DNA from: Saccharothrix ecbatanensis
GTDB taxonomy: Bacteria > Actinomycetota > Actinomycetes > Mycobacteriales > Pseudonocardiaceae
Direction of reading: 5' to 3'
Length of the DNA stretch: 64,000 nt
Assembly: GCF_014205015.1 (NCBI RefSeq)
Contig: NZ_JACHMO010000001.1
Location: 6,076,001-6,140,000, forward strand
This document shows, piece by piece, positions 1 to 7,483 of the stretch. The notes under the pieces were generated by a model. The model made no database searches and was not told the origin of the DNA. It saw only the letters and a program-made list of their open reading frames with translations. The position numbers were made by a program, and so were the translations under genes. How positions within the stretch are numbered: the first letter of the stretch is position 1; each line of letters begins with the position of its first letter.

Positions 1-333
1 GTTGTCCCCGCCATTGGCGAACGTCACCGCCGCCACCCCGAGCGCGCCGGACGCCACCGGTTCGGCGTCCTCCCCGCCGCGCCACGCCTGCCACGCCGCC
101 TTCACCCCGAGCGCCAACGGCAGCAGCCCCAGCCACGGCAGCACGGACGCGGGCAGCAGCGACGCACCCCAAGCGGCGGCCACCGCGACCACCAGGATGC
201 CGACGAAACCCAGGTACTGGCCCAGCACCACCCGCCACGCCGGCACGCCCCGCGAGAAGAACAAGGCCAGCAGCACGAGGTCGTCCACGTTGGTCACCGC
301 GAACAAGCCGACGGCGCGAAGGATGTCCTGCAC
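1..333 (-). CDS. CadD-type cadmium resistance transporter, N-terminal part (cut by left edge)
   Basis: About 111 N-terminal residues are visible and the frame is still open at base 1. The protein begins QDILRAVGLFAVTNVDD followed by VLLALFF, the hallmark start of the CadD/PF03596 cadmium-resistance transporter family, in which the Asp pair sits in the first membrane helix. Hydrophobic stretches continue (LGFVGILVVAVAAAW and LPWLGLLPLALGVKAAW), and the last visible residues FANGGDN match a conserved family loop. A GTG at 333 has an AAGG element about 8 bases upstream. An in-frame GTG at 354 is the alternative and would leave only 2 bases to the divergent thioesterase gene. The expected role is an inner-membrane efflux protein; cadmium as substrate is family knowledge, not shown here. 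Confidence 0.72.
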   Translation of the reverse strand, partial: MQDILRAVGLFAVTNVDDLVLLALFFSRGVPAWRVVLGQYLGFVGILVVAVAAAWGASLLPASVLPWLGLLPLALGVKAAWQAWRGGEDAEPVASGALGVAAVTFANGGDN

Positions 334-356
334 CGGCGAAACCTTAAAGTGCACGG

Positions 357-770
357 ATGAACGGACCCGCGGACATGCTCGCCAACGACGCCGCGTCGGC
401 CGCGCTCGGCATCCGGGCGCTCGAACTCGGCGAAGGCACCGCCCGCCTCGCCATGACGGTCACCGACCTGATGGTGAACGGCCACGGGATCGGCCACGGC
501 GGCTACGTCTTCCTGCTCGCCGACACGGCCTTCGCCTGCGCGTGCAACCGCCACGGCTCGGTGACCGTGGCGGCGCAGGCGGAGATCGATTTCATCGCCC
601 CCGTGCACGCGGGAGACGAGTTGGTGGCCGAAGCGGTGGAGCGGGCCAGGTTCGGCCGGAGCGGTATCTACGACATCACCGTGCGCCGTGGCGACCAGGT
701 GGTGGCCGAATTCCGCGGCCGGAGCCGGACCCTCAGGCCGAACGGCGCAGACCCAGCACCTGAAGGGTGA
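357..770 (+). CDS. PaaI-like hotdog acyl-CoA thioesterase
   Basis: This 137-residue protein has the size of a single hotdog domain. The segment GHGIGHGGYVFLLADTAFA (about residues 42-60) is the PaaI signature: the HGG turn and the following Asp place and activate water on the thioester. Later FIAPVHAGDELVAEA is the typical second half of the fold. PaaI proteins hydrolyse hydroxyphenylacetyl-CoA and related thioesters in the cytoplasm as tetramers. No other phenylacetate genes are nearby, so the substrate is unknown and it may be a general housekeeping thioesterase. It is divergent from the CadD-type gene and its 3' end overlaps the next, convergent gene by 38 bases. Confidence 0.82.
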   Translation: MNGPADMLANDAASAALGIRALELGEGTARLAMTVTDLMVNGHGIGHGGYVFLLADTAFACACNRHGSVTVAAQAEIDFIAPVHAGDELVAEAVERARFGRSGIYDITVRRGDQVVAEFRGRSRTLRPNGADPAPEG

Positions 771-1122
771 TGAACCCGAGCACGGCGACCGCTTGGGCGA
801 CGATCAGGAAAACGCCCAGCCCGGTCACCGGGAACCACCCGGCGAACGCGGTCAGGAAGCTGTCCAGCACCCACACCGAATTGCCGATCACCACCACCGC
901 GACCAGTGGGCGAATGGGCCGCAGACCGAGGATGAAAACGCCGACGCCATAGCCGAGCAGGAACACGCTGAGCCCGATCACGAGCCCGTGGGGCAACCCC
1001 GTCGGGAGGTCGTTGAACAGCAGGGCCATCAGACCGAGCCCGGCCGAGGCGACACCGTCGAGCTTGAGGGCGAAGCGGAGCAGACCGTCGTTGCGGACCT
1101 GAGGTGCCTGAGTTGTCGTCAT
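733..1122 (-). CDS. Four-helix integral membrane protein of unknown function
   Basis: The 129-residue product has a short polar N-terminus (MTTTQAPQVRNDGLLRFALK) and four hydrophobic segments at roughly residues 22-38, 46-66, 71-92 and 97-122, ending in the basic tail GLRRSA. I do not recognise a named family; small four-helix proteins of this kind are common in actinomycetes. Upstream of the ATG the minus strand reads TAGCTT, seven bases, then ATG, which suggests a leaderless transcript starting at or next to the start codon. It converges on the thioesterase gene and overlaps its 3' end by 38 bases. No enzymatic motif is visible. Confidence 0.72.
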   Translation of the reverse strand: MTTTQAPQVRNDGLLRFALKLDGVASAGLGLMALLFNDLPTGLPHGLVIGLSVFLLGYGVGVFILGLRPIRPLVAVVVIGNSVWVLDSFLTAFAGWFPVTGLGVFLIVAQAVAVLGFITLQVLGLRRSA

Positions 1123-1188
1123 GGCCCAAAAGCTATGGTCAGGTCCACTGCCATCGGTACGCCAAGCACTGCCAACGGCTGCCAGTGT

Positions 1189-2361
1189 TCAGCTCACGAC
1201 CTGGGCTGAAAGGTCTTCCGCCACCAGTCGAGCGCCCGCGTTCTGCCAGTTGTGCAGCGTCCGCTCCGGCACCTGGTTCACGAACCACGCCAACGCCCGC
1301 CGCGCCTCCGGATCGAGGTCCTCGCGCTTGGTCCGCATGCTGTACGGCCGGATGCCGACCACGTAGTAGAAGTACAGCGCGTTGTAGTGCCGCCATTCGT
1401 CGCTGGTGCCGAACTCGCCGTCCCGAGGTTTGAGCCGGAGAATGCTCTCCATCAACAACGACTTCAACTCCGCCGCACGTTCCAGCGGTTGGTCGGACGC
1501 ACCCCGCGCGGCCAGCCGGGCGTCGATCACCGGCAATTCGGTCAACGGGCTGGCGACCAGCTTGCCCAGGTCGCCGTAATTGCTCAGGGCGCGCCGGGTC
1601 AGCTTCACGAATTCGGTCTTGTCCAACGGCGCACGGCGGGGCAGCGCCTCGGCCGCGTCACGCAGTTCGGCGCGCGAAGCGGCCACCTCGGGCACCGCCA
1701 CCTTGTCCACCAGCAACGCCAGCGGGTTGGCCAGCACCTGCACCGCGATCGCGGCGGCGACCGTCCCGTACAGCAGCGGCAGCAGCCGGTCGTCCAGGAA
1801 CAACGCCACCTGCCCGCCGAACACCCCCGCCAACCCAGCCGACGTGAGCAGCGAGCGCACCATGTCCGCCCGGATCGCCTCGCCCTCGTCGAACGCGTCC
1901 GCCACGGCCACGATCACCCCGAACACCAGCAGGTCGACCCCCGCCGACGCGAGCACCAACGCCTCGGGCAGCACGTCCACCGCCACCACCGCGCAGCTCA
2001 GGCCGAACAGGATCGTCGCCGCGCCCAGCAACGCCCGCCGCAACCGCAGACACAGCACCAGAGCGGCGGCCAACGGCACCAGCACCACGAACGGCGCGAA
2101 GTAAGCCGCCACCAGCAACGGCAGCGCGCTCCACCGCCACCAACGCTCATAACGCACCGGCAGCCAGCACACGACCACACCCGTCCACGCCACCGCGGAC
2201 ACCGCCAACAGCATCGGCGGCACCGGCAGGACGAGCACCAGCGCGTAGTTGAGCAACCCGATCGAGGCACGCTGGAGCAGCGGTTTCCGGGGATCGCGCA
2301 CGAGCAGGTAGAGGCCGAGCCACCAGGCGAGGCCGAAGGTCACCACCGACACCGCGATCAC
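1189..2361 (-). CDS. Polytopic membrane protein with a conserved cytosolic C-terminal domain, function unknown
   Basis: The protein has 390 residues. About the first 225 are mostly hydrophobic, with some six to eight membrane segments. From about residue 235 it becomes soluble and alpha-helical (APLDKTEFVKLTRRALSNYG, then TELPVIDARL, SILRLKPR and EWRHYNALYFYYVVGIRPYS). The C-terminal block looks conserved rather than low complexity, but I cannot name the family; a membrane-anchored sensor or regulator of the LuxR or kinase-associated type is one possibility. The GTG start is preceded on the minus strand by a near-consensus TAGTAT box and six bases, so a leaderless mRNA is likely. It is divergent from the DUF6584-like gene, with a short shared promoter region of about 40 bases. 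Confidence 0.72.
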   Translation of the reverse strand: MIAVSVVTFGLAWWLGLYLLVRDPRKPLLQRASIGLLNYALVLVLPVPPMLLAVSAVAWTGVVVCWLPVRYERWWRWSALPLLVAAYFAPFVVLVPLAAALVLCLRLRRALLGAATILFGLSCAVVAVDVLPEALVLASAGVDLLVFGVIVAVADAFDEGEAIRADMVRSLLTSAGLAGVFGGQVALFLDDRLLPLLYGTVAAAIAVQVLANPLALLVDKVAVPEVAASRAELRDAAEALPRRAPLDKTEFVKLTRRALSNYGDLGKLVASPLTELPVIDARLAARGASDQPLERAAELKSLLMESILRLKPRDGEFGTSDEWRHYNALYFYYVVGIRPYSMRTKREDLDPEARRALAWFVNQVPERTLHNWQNAGARLVAEDLSAQVVS

Positions 2362-2373
2362 CCGCCGATACTA
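2362..2373 (-). promoter_or_regulatory. -10 element TAGTAT six bases before the GTG at 2361
   Basis: On the minus strand TAGTAT occupies 2373-2368, followed by CGGCGG and the GTG start. The box is close to the actinobacterial sigma-A -10 consensus and the spacing puts the transcription start on the initiation codon, so no leader or Shine-Dalgarno site would exist. Confidence 0.5.
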
Positions 2374-2402
2374 CGGTTGCCGGGGCTGGGACGATGTCGC
2401 TC

Positions 2403-2909
2403 ATGCCGGTCGAGCTGACCCTCCGCAAAGCCGCCGAAGAGGTCGAGCGCGGTGACCTCGCCAGCGTGCTGCGCGCGCGGCAACGCCTGATCGGGCTGGT
2501 CACGAGCTTCCCCGACCGGCTGGACCTGCGCGACCGCCTGGCGGCCGTGTGCCGCTTGCTCGGCGACGCGGCCCAGGCCGGCCGCTGGAGCTACCTGTCC
2601 GAGGTGCGCGACGAGGCGGAAGTGGCGGCGTTCGAACGCGCGTACCGCACGCCGCTGGCCCGGCTGGGGGCGTTGAACTGGGTGAGCGGCGAGTCCGGCG
2701 CGGCCACCCCGACCGCACGGGAACGGTTGGCGGCGTTGCAGTCCGCGTCCAACGCGCAGCTGCGCGCGGAACTGGCGGTGGCCGACGACCGCGACTCGTC
2801 GTGGGGCACGAATGCGTTGGTGCTGCTGGGTTTGGTGGTCGTGCTGCTGTGCTTCGTGGTGGGCGCGGTGACCCTCGTCATGTGGGTCTACCGGTGGTTC
2901 ACCGGGTGA
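2403..2909 (+). CDS. DUF6584-like protein with C-terminal membrane anchor
   Basis: The product of 168 residues (start MPVELTLRKAAEEVERGDL) is helical and charged for about 130 residues, with internal repeats of the type RARQRLIGLVTSFPDRLDLR and AAFERAYRTPLARLGALNW. It ends in one strong membrane helix (NALVLLGLVVVLLCFVVGAV) and a short tail, MWVYRWFTG. The helical part resembles the actinobacterial DUF6584 family, a TPR-like module. An ATG three codons earlier (2394) is possible. I prefer 2403 because GACGAT plus seven bases precedes it and the protein then begins like its relatives. It is probably a tail-anchored inner membrane protein facing the cytosol. The PLP-enzyme gene follows after 19 bases, so they may be co-transcribed, although that gene has its own promoter-like box. 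Confidence 0.7.
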   Translation: MPVELTLRKAAEEVERGDLASVLRARQRLIGLVTSFPDRLDLRDRLAAVCRLLGDAAQAGRWSYLSEVRDEAEVAAFERAYRTPLARLGALNWVSGESGAATPTARERLAALQSASNAQLRAELAVADDRDSSWGTNALVLLGLVVVLLCFVVGAVTLVMWVYRWFTG

Positions 2910-2928
2910 ACGGGCGCATGCTGGTGGG

Positions 2929-3801
2929 ATGACTGCCGACGTCACCGCCGCCGCCGACCGGATCCGCCCGTACGCCCGCCGCACCCCGTTGTGGCGCACG
3001 GAGGTCGACGGCCGGCCGATCGTGCTCAAGCTCGAACACCTCCAGCTCACCGGCTCGTTCAAGCTCCGGGGAGCGCTGAACACCCTGCTCGCCGCCGGTT
3101 CACCTGATCGCGTGGTCACGGCGTCCGGCGGGAACCACGGTCTGGGCGTGGCGAAGGCCGCGCAACTGCTCGGGCTGCACGCCACCGTGTACGTGCCGGT
3201 GAGCGCGCCGGAGGGCAAGGTCCGGCGGATCGAGGCCGCGGGCGCGAAGCTGATCCGGCACGGCGACACGTACGCGCAGGCCGTCGTGGCGGCCCACGAA
3301 GCGCCTGGCTTCTACGTTGAGGCGTACAACGACCCGATCGTTGTCGCAGGTCAGGGCACGGTCGCGGCCGAGGTGGTCGCCGACGCGCCGGACGTGGACG
3401 TGATCGCGGTAGCGGTCGGCGGCGGCGGGTTGGCCGCGGGCACGGCGCTGGCGTCGGGTCTGCCGACGATCGCGGTCGAGCCGGAGCACTGCTGCGCCCT
3501 GCACCACGCGCTCGCGGCGGGAATGCCGGTCGACGCCGAGGTGGACTCGGTCGCCGCGTCCGCGTTGGGCGCCACTCGGGTGGGTGACGTTCCGTTCGGG
3601 ATCCTCTCCTCCCACCCGGTGACGTCGGTGCTCGTGTCGGACGACGAGATCCTGGCCGCCCGGGACCGGCTGTGGGAGGAGTTCCGGCTGGCCGTCGAGC
3701 CGGCGGCGGCCGTGCCGTTCGCCGCGTGGCTGGCCGGTCGGGTGCCAGGCGACCTCCCGTGCGTCGTGCTGTGCGGCGCGAACACCGACTGGACCCCATG
3801 A
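2929..3801 (+). CDS. PLP-dependent threonine/serine dehydratase-like enzyme
   Basis: This is a 290-residue fold type II PLP enzyme. TGSFKLRGALNTL (about residues 44-56) contains the Schiff-base lysine, ASGGNHGLGVAKAAQLLG is the substrate-carboxylate and Asn loop, and VGGGGLAAGTAL is the glycine-rich phosphate-binding loop. There is no C-terminal ACT regulatory domain, so this is the short catabolic-type or serine racemase-like form rather than biosynthetic IlvA. It probably deaminates L-threonine or L-serine to the 2-oxo acid plus ammonia; the exact substrate cannot be read from the sequence. CATGCT lies six bases before the ATG, suggesting leaderless initiation. Its TGA directly abuts the TCA (TGA on the minus strand) of the sigma factor gene, forming the palindrome TGATCA. 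Confidence 0.82.
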   Translation: MTADVTAAADRIRPYARRTPLWRTEVDGRPIVLKLEHLQLTGSFKLRGALNTLLAAGSPDRVVTASGGNHGLGVAKAAQLLGLHATVYVPVSAPEGKVRRIEAAGAKLIRHGDTYAQAVVAAHEAPGFYVEAYNDPIVVAGQGTVAAEVVADAPDVDVIAVAVGGGGLAAGTALASGLPTIAVEPEHCCALHHALAAGMPVDAEVDSVAASALGATRVGDVPFGILSSHPVTSVLVSDDEILAARDRLWEEFRLAVEPAAAVPFAAWLAGRVPGDLPCVVLCGANTDWTP

Positions 3802-4782
3802 TCACGCCAGGTGGTCCGGCAGGCGGAACACCGGGAACAGGCCGGGGTCGTGGAACAGGGTGATCCGGCTGATGCCCGCGCCCGCGAGGGTGAGCACCAT
3901 CAGCGCGTGCGCCAAGTGCTCGCCCTTCGCGTCGCGCATGTAGACACCGAACGCGGGCTGTCCGTTGGCCTGAGTGGGCACCATCCGCATCGCGCCAGGG
4001 GTGCGCAGCCGGGTGGACAGGAACCGCTCGACGTTCGTCCGGCCGGCGAACCAGGTGGGGATCGGCGGCATCTCCAGCACCGCGTCCTCGGTCAGCAGCC
4101 GCACCAGCCCCGGCATGTCTGCGTTCTCGAACGCGGTCGCGTACCGGTCGACCAGGGCGCGCCGGTCCGGGTCGGTCGGCTGGACGACCTGGTCCTCGGC
4201 CGGGTCGGCCTCGGCGAGGCGCGCACGGGCCCGCTGGAGCGCGCTGTTGACCGCCGCCGTGGTGGTGCCGAGCAGTTCGGCGACCTCGGCCGCACGCCAG
4301 GCCAGCACGTCACGCAGCAGCAGCACGGCCCGTTGCCTCGGTGACAGGTGCTGCAAGGCGGCGGCGAACGCGAGACGGGTGATGTGCCGCGATTCCACGG
4401 TCGTCGCCGGGTCTGCGGGCGTGGAGCCGAACAGCGCGTCGGGGATCGGCTGCAACCACGGAATTTCGGGCTGTTTCGGCGCCAACGGGGCCTCCGGGTC
4501 GTCACTGGGGCCGGCTAGCCCGGACGGCATCGGACGGCGGGCCCGGCGTTCCAACGCCTTGAGGCACGCGCGGGTCGCGATCCGGTGCAGCCAGGTGCGC
4601 AGCGAAGACCGTCCCTCGAAGTTCGGGTAGCCGCGCCAGGCCAGCAGGTAGATCTCCTGGACCAGGTCCTCGGCCTCGTGGACCGAGCCGAGCATCCGGT
4701 AGCAGTGCGCCAGCAACTCCCGCCGGAACGGATCGGCGGCCGTGACGAAGTCCTCGTCCGCCGCCCGGGTCGTGGATGACAC
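3802..4782 (-). CDS. ECF sigma factor with C-terminal SnoaL-like domain (SigG/SigX5 type)
   Basis: The roughly 326-residue protein has three parts. Sigma region 2 carries LLAHCYRMLGSVHEAEDLVQ and SSLRTWLHRIATRACLKALE. Region 4 carries HLSPRQRAVLLLRDVLAWRA and GTTTAAVNSALQRARARL, a helix-turn-helix for the -35. A SnoaL/NTF2-like domain of about 120 residues follows (ALVDRYATAFENADMPGLVR to FHDPGLFPVFRL). This build matches the TIGR02960 / SigG type, in which the C-terminal domain replaces a separate anti-sigma factor. The GTG at 4782 is preferred over GTGs at 4785 and 4797 because the minus-strand AGAGGAG site lies five bases upstream. The small gene at 4848-5147 lies upstream on the same strand, separated by a strong hairpin. 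Confidence 0.87.
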   Translation of the reverse strand: MSSTTRAADEDFVTAADPFRRELLAHCYRMLGSVHEAEDLVQEIYLLAWRGYPNFEGRSSLRTWLHRIATRACLKALERRARRPMPSGLAGPSDDPEAPLAPKQPEIPWLQPIPDALFGSTPADPATTVESRHITRLAFAAALQHLSPRQRAVLLLRDVLAWRAAEVAELLGTTTAAVNSALQRARARLAEADPAEDQVVQPTDPDRRALVDRYATAFENADMPGLVRLLTEDAVLEMPPIPTWFAGRTNVERFLSTRLRTPGAMRMVPTQANGQPAFGVYMRDAKGEHLAHALMVLTLAGAGISRITLFHDPGLFPVFRLPDHLA

Positions 4783-4800
4783 CACTGCTCCTCTCACCGC

Positions 4801-4837
4801 CCGCCTGCCTGCCCGCGTCGACCGGGCAGGCAGGCGG
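4801..4837. terminator. Perfect 15-bp hairpin between the small ABM-like gene and the sigma factor gene
   Basis: CCGCCTGCCTGCCCG at 4801-4815 is exactly complementary to 4823-4837, with a 7-base loop. It sits just after the stop of the upstream minus-strand gene and 18 bases before the sigma start. It could be an attenuating terminator or an mRNA structure limiting sigma translation. There is no U-run. Confidence 0.55.
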
Positions 4838-4847
4838 CGCGGAAGCC

Positions 4848-5147
4848 CTACGCGAATCGGTAAGAGCCGACCAGGGTGGCCGCGGACCGGTCCACCCCGT
4901 CGACCAGCCGTTCGCCGAGCGCTTCCTGGAACTCCTTGAACGCGGGCAGGTCCACCAGCGGGCTCGTCTCCCCCTCGGACACCGCGAGGTGCATGAACGT
5001 CACGCCGTCCGCCAGCCGGAACGTCGCATAGCGCAGGCCTTCCGGTCGGCCCTCGTCCAACTGGGCGAACACCTGCCGCACCAGCCGCTCGTTCTCGTCG
5101 GCCACCTCGGCACGCGTCTCATAGCGAATCACGACCATCGAGCCCAT
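4848..5147 (-). CDS. Small conserved protein, possible dimeric alpha/beta-barrel (ABM-like) fold
   Basis: The start is the ATG at 5147, giving 99 residues, because GGAGGG lies seven bases upstream on the minus strand; a longer open frame to 5231 has no such site. The protein begins MGSMVVIRYETRAEVADENE and continues RLVRQVFAQLDEGRPEGLRY, ATFRLADGVTFMHLAVSEG and a helix FKEFQEALGERLVDG. The beta-alpha-beta-beta pattern with a monooxygenase-like RY..R.E strand suggests the dimeric alpha-beta barrel superfamily, but catalytic residues cannot be assigned. It is immediately upstream of the sigma factor on the same strand, so it may be co-transcribed and serve as a sensor or target for it (inference from position only). 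Confidence 0.72.
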   Translation of the reverse strand: MGSMVVIRYETRAEVADENERLVRQVFAQLDEGRPEGLRYATFRLADGVTFMHLAVSEGETSPLVDLPAFKEFQEALGERLVDGVDRSAATLVGSYRFA

Positions 5148-5312
5148 CTGCTTCCCTCCGTATCGCGGCGGGACATCCGCCGCCTGCCGGTACAGATCCG
5201 GGAAGTCGGGAAAACTCATCGCACCGGCCATCGCCTACGTTCCGAGTCGTACGTCGTAGTGCCGCTCTGCGCCCCACGCGGTGGCACGGCACCGTGAACC
5301 ACGCTTGATGGC

Positions 5313-5984
5313 ATGACGTCGACTCGCTTCGCCTACCGGGTGGCCGCGCTGCTGTTCCTGTCCGGCCTGGTCCACCTCGTGGTGTTCGCCGTGGACGGCG
5401 GTCCGTGGGAAGGGCCGGTGTCGTGGCGCAAGGCGGTGACGTTCGGCCTGTCGTTCGGGCTCACGCTCGCCACCTACGCGTGGGTCGGCGCACGGCTGCG
5501 CCTGCGTCCGGGCTGGGTGTGGCTGTTCACCGCCGCCTCCGTGCTGGAGGTGACGCTGACGACGCTCCAGGCGTGGCGGCGGGTGCCGTCGCACTTCAAC
5601 GAGGCCACGACGTTCGACCAGGTCGTCACCCGCGGGCTCACGGCGGGCGGCGTGATGCTCATCGTGTCGGTGGTCGCGCTGACCGTCACCGCGTTCACCG
5701 CCCGGCACCTCGCGCCGAGCATGCGACTGGCCGTGCGGGTGGGCACGACGACCCTCGTGGCGGCGTTGGCGTTCGGCGGGCTGATGATCGCCGAACGCGG
5801 CGGCTCGTGGAAGCTCGCGCACGGCGTGGCCATGCACGGCGTCCTGCTGCTGCCGGCCCTGGCCTGGGCCTTGGCCCTCACCACCACGTGGAGCGAACGG
5901 CGACGCAGCCGGACCGTCGCACTCGCGTCGGCCGGCTACTGCGCCCTCATCGTCGCCGCGGCCGGCTACAACGCGCTCGTCTGA
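5313..5984 (+). CDS. Six-helix integral membrane protein, function unknown
   Basis: The product of 223 residues starts MTSTRFAYRVAALLFLSGLV. About six hydrophobic segments follow, separated by short charged loops such as EGPVSWRKAVTFG and WRRVPSHFNEATTF. The last helix ends at the C-terminus (GYCALIVAAAGYNALV). No transporter or enzyme signature is recognised. CACGCT lies seven bases before the ATG and would give a leaderless transcript. The 3' end overlaps the convergent small gene by 19 bases. The gene stands alone between the sigma block and mnmA, so context gives no hint of role. Confidence 0.72.
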   Translation: MTSTRFAYRVAALLFLSGLVHLVVFAVDGGPWEGPVSWRKAVTFGLSFGLTLATYAWVGARLRLRPGWVWLFTAASVLEVTLTTLQAWRRVPSHFNEATTFDQVVTRGLTAGGVMLIVSVVALTVTAFTARHLAPSMRLAVRVGTTTLVAALAFGGLMIAERGGSWKLAHGVAMHGVLLLPALAWALALTTTWSERRRSRTVALASAGYCALIVAAAGYNALV

Positions 5985-6346
5985 CCTTCCCCGACGCCAC
6001 CGCCCGCCGCGGGACGGCACCGCACTCGATCCCCGAAAGACTCCACGACGCGCTCCTCCGAGCCACGCGCCTGCGGCGGCACCTCGATCTCCCGCTGCGC
6101 CGCCGGGTCCAACAGCTCGACCCGCTCGACCAAGACCTCCACCTCGGCGATAAGCCCCGCCCACTCGGGCCGGTGCAGGCGCTCCCGCACCACCCAGCGC
6201 AGCGTGCGGACCTCCGCGCGCAGCCGTTCGAACTGCTCCGGGTCGAGACGTTGCGCGGACGGGTGGTCGAGCTTGCTCGCGACCACCCTCACCCGGGTCC
6301 CTACATCCACCAGCGACCTCCGGCGTCGTGCGTTGTCATGCGGCAC
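5966..6346 (-). CDS. Small charged helical protein, hypothetical
   Basis: This 126-residue, Arg/Glu-rich sequence contains heptad-like stretches (RLDPEQFERLRAEVRTLRWV and LIAEVEVLVERVELLDPA), suggesting a short coiled coil, and ends in a glycine-rich tail. It lies 46 bases downstream of the mnmA stop on the same strand, so it could be the last gene of the mnmA operon. No family is recognised. The gene call rests on plausible composition and the lack of a better reading of this 400-base stretch, so confidence is moderate. Confidence 0.5.
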   Translation of the reverse strand: MPHDNARRRRSLVDVGTRVRVVASKLDHPSAQRLDPEQFERLRAEVRTLRWVVRERLHRPEWAGLIAEVEVLVERVELLDPAAQREIEVPPQARGSEERVVESFGDRVRCRPAAGGGVGEGQTSAL

Positions 6347-6392
6347 ATGCGCAGTGTCTCAGGCGACACCGACAAAACAACGACGCCTACCG

Positions 6393-7478
6393 TCAGCGGG
6401 TGGTGCTGATCGTCGCGCTGGCCAGCACGAGGTCGCCCGCGACCGGGTCTTCCCGGTACACCGCGACCGCCTGACCAGGCGCGACACCGCTCAACGGCGC
6501 GCGCAGCCGGACCAGCAGCTCGCCGTCCACGACTTCGGCAACTGCGGGCGCGAGGCCACCGTGCGCGCGCACCTGGGCGACGCACTCCACCGGACCGTCG
6601 AACTCGATCCGGGTCACCGGCCGCCGCGCCACGATCTCGGACACCTGGAGCTTCTCCGCCGCGCCGACCCGCACCGTGCCGCTCACGGGCTCCAGCGACA
6701 GCACGTACCGGGGCCGTCCGTCCGGCGCGGGCGCGTCGATGCCCAGGCCCTTGCGCTGGCCGACGGTGAACTCGTGCACGCCCACGTGCTGCCCGAGGAC
6801 GGCGCCGGTCTCGTCGTCCACCAGGACGCCGGGCTGCTCGCCGAGCTTGCGGGTCAGGAAGCCCTGCGTGTCGCCGTCCGGGATGAAGCAGATGTCGTGG
6901 CTGTCGGGCTTCTCCGCGACCTGGAGCCCGCGCTCGGCGGCCTCGGCGCGCACCCGCGCCTTCGTCGAGTCGCCCAGCGGGAACATCGCGTGCGCCAGCT
7001 GCTCGCGGGTCAGCGAGGCCAGCACGTACGACTGGTCCTTGCCGTCGTCGGCCGAGCGCCGCAGCTCGATCACGCCATCCACAGTGGACAACCGGGCGTA
7101 GTGCCCGGTGCAGACCGCGTCGAAGCCGAGCGCGATCGCCTTGTCCAGCAACGCCTCGAACTTGATCTTCTCGTTGCACCGCAGGCACGGGTTCGGGGTG
7201 CGGCCGGCCGCGTACTCGGCCACGAACTCGTCCACGACCTCCTCGGTGAACCGCTCCGCGAAGTCCCAGACGTAGAACGGGATGCCGAGCACGTCCGCCG
7301 CGCGCCGCGCGTCCCGGGCGTCCTCGATGGTGCAGCAGCCGCGGGCGCCGGTGCGCAGCGTGCCGGGCTTGGCCGACAACGCGAGGTGCACGCCGGTCAC
7401 CTCGTGGCCCGCATCGACCGCCCGCGCCGCGGCCACGGCGGAATCCACCCCGCCGCTCATCGCCGCCAGCACCCGCAT
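6393..7478 (-). CDS. mnmA: tRNA-specific 2-thiouridylase MnmA
   Basis: MnmA installs the 2-thio group on U34 of Lys, Glu and Gln tRNAs, using sulfur relayed from a cysteine desulfurase and ATP to adenylate the base. The 361-residue length is standard. [20 protein letters not shown] carries the PP-loop [20 protein letters not shown] holds the first catalytic cysteine, and [18 protein letters not shown] holds the second. A C-terminal beta-barrel follows ([12 protein letters not shown], then [12 protein letters not shown]). The ATG at 7478 is chosen because GGAGG precedes it and it lies five bases after the desulfurase stop. The desulfurase is immediately upstream on the same strand, so donor and acceptor of sulfur are made together, as in mycobacteria. 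Confidence 0.96.
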   Translation of the reverse strand: MRVLAAMSGGVDSAVAAARAVDAGHEVTGVHLALSAKPGTLRTGARGCCTIEDARDARRAADVLGIPFYVWDFAERFTEEVVDEFVAEYAAGRTPNPCLRCNEKIKFEALLDKAIALGFDAVCTGHYARLSTVDGVIELRRSADDGKDQSYVLASLTREQLAHAMFPLGDSTKARVRAEAAERGLQVAEKPDSHDICFIPDGDTQGFLTRKLGEQPGVLVDDETGAVLGQHVGVHEFTVGQRKGLGIDAPAPDGRPRYVLSLEPVSGTVRVGAAEKLQVSEIVARRPVTRIEFDGPVECVAQVRAHGGLAPAVAEVVDGELLVRLRAPLSGVAPGQAVAVYREDPVAGDLVLASATISTTR

Positions 7479-7483
7479 ACCCG

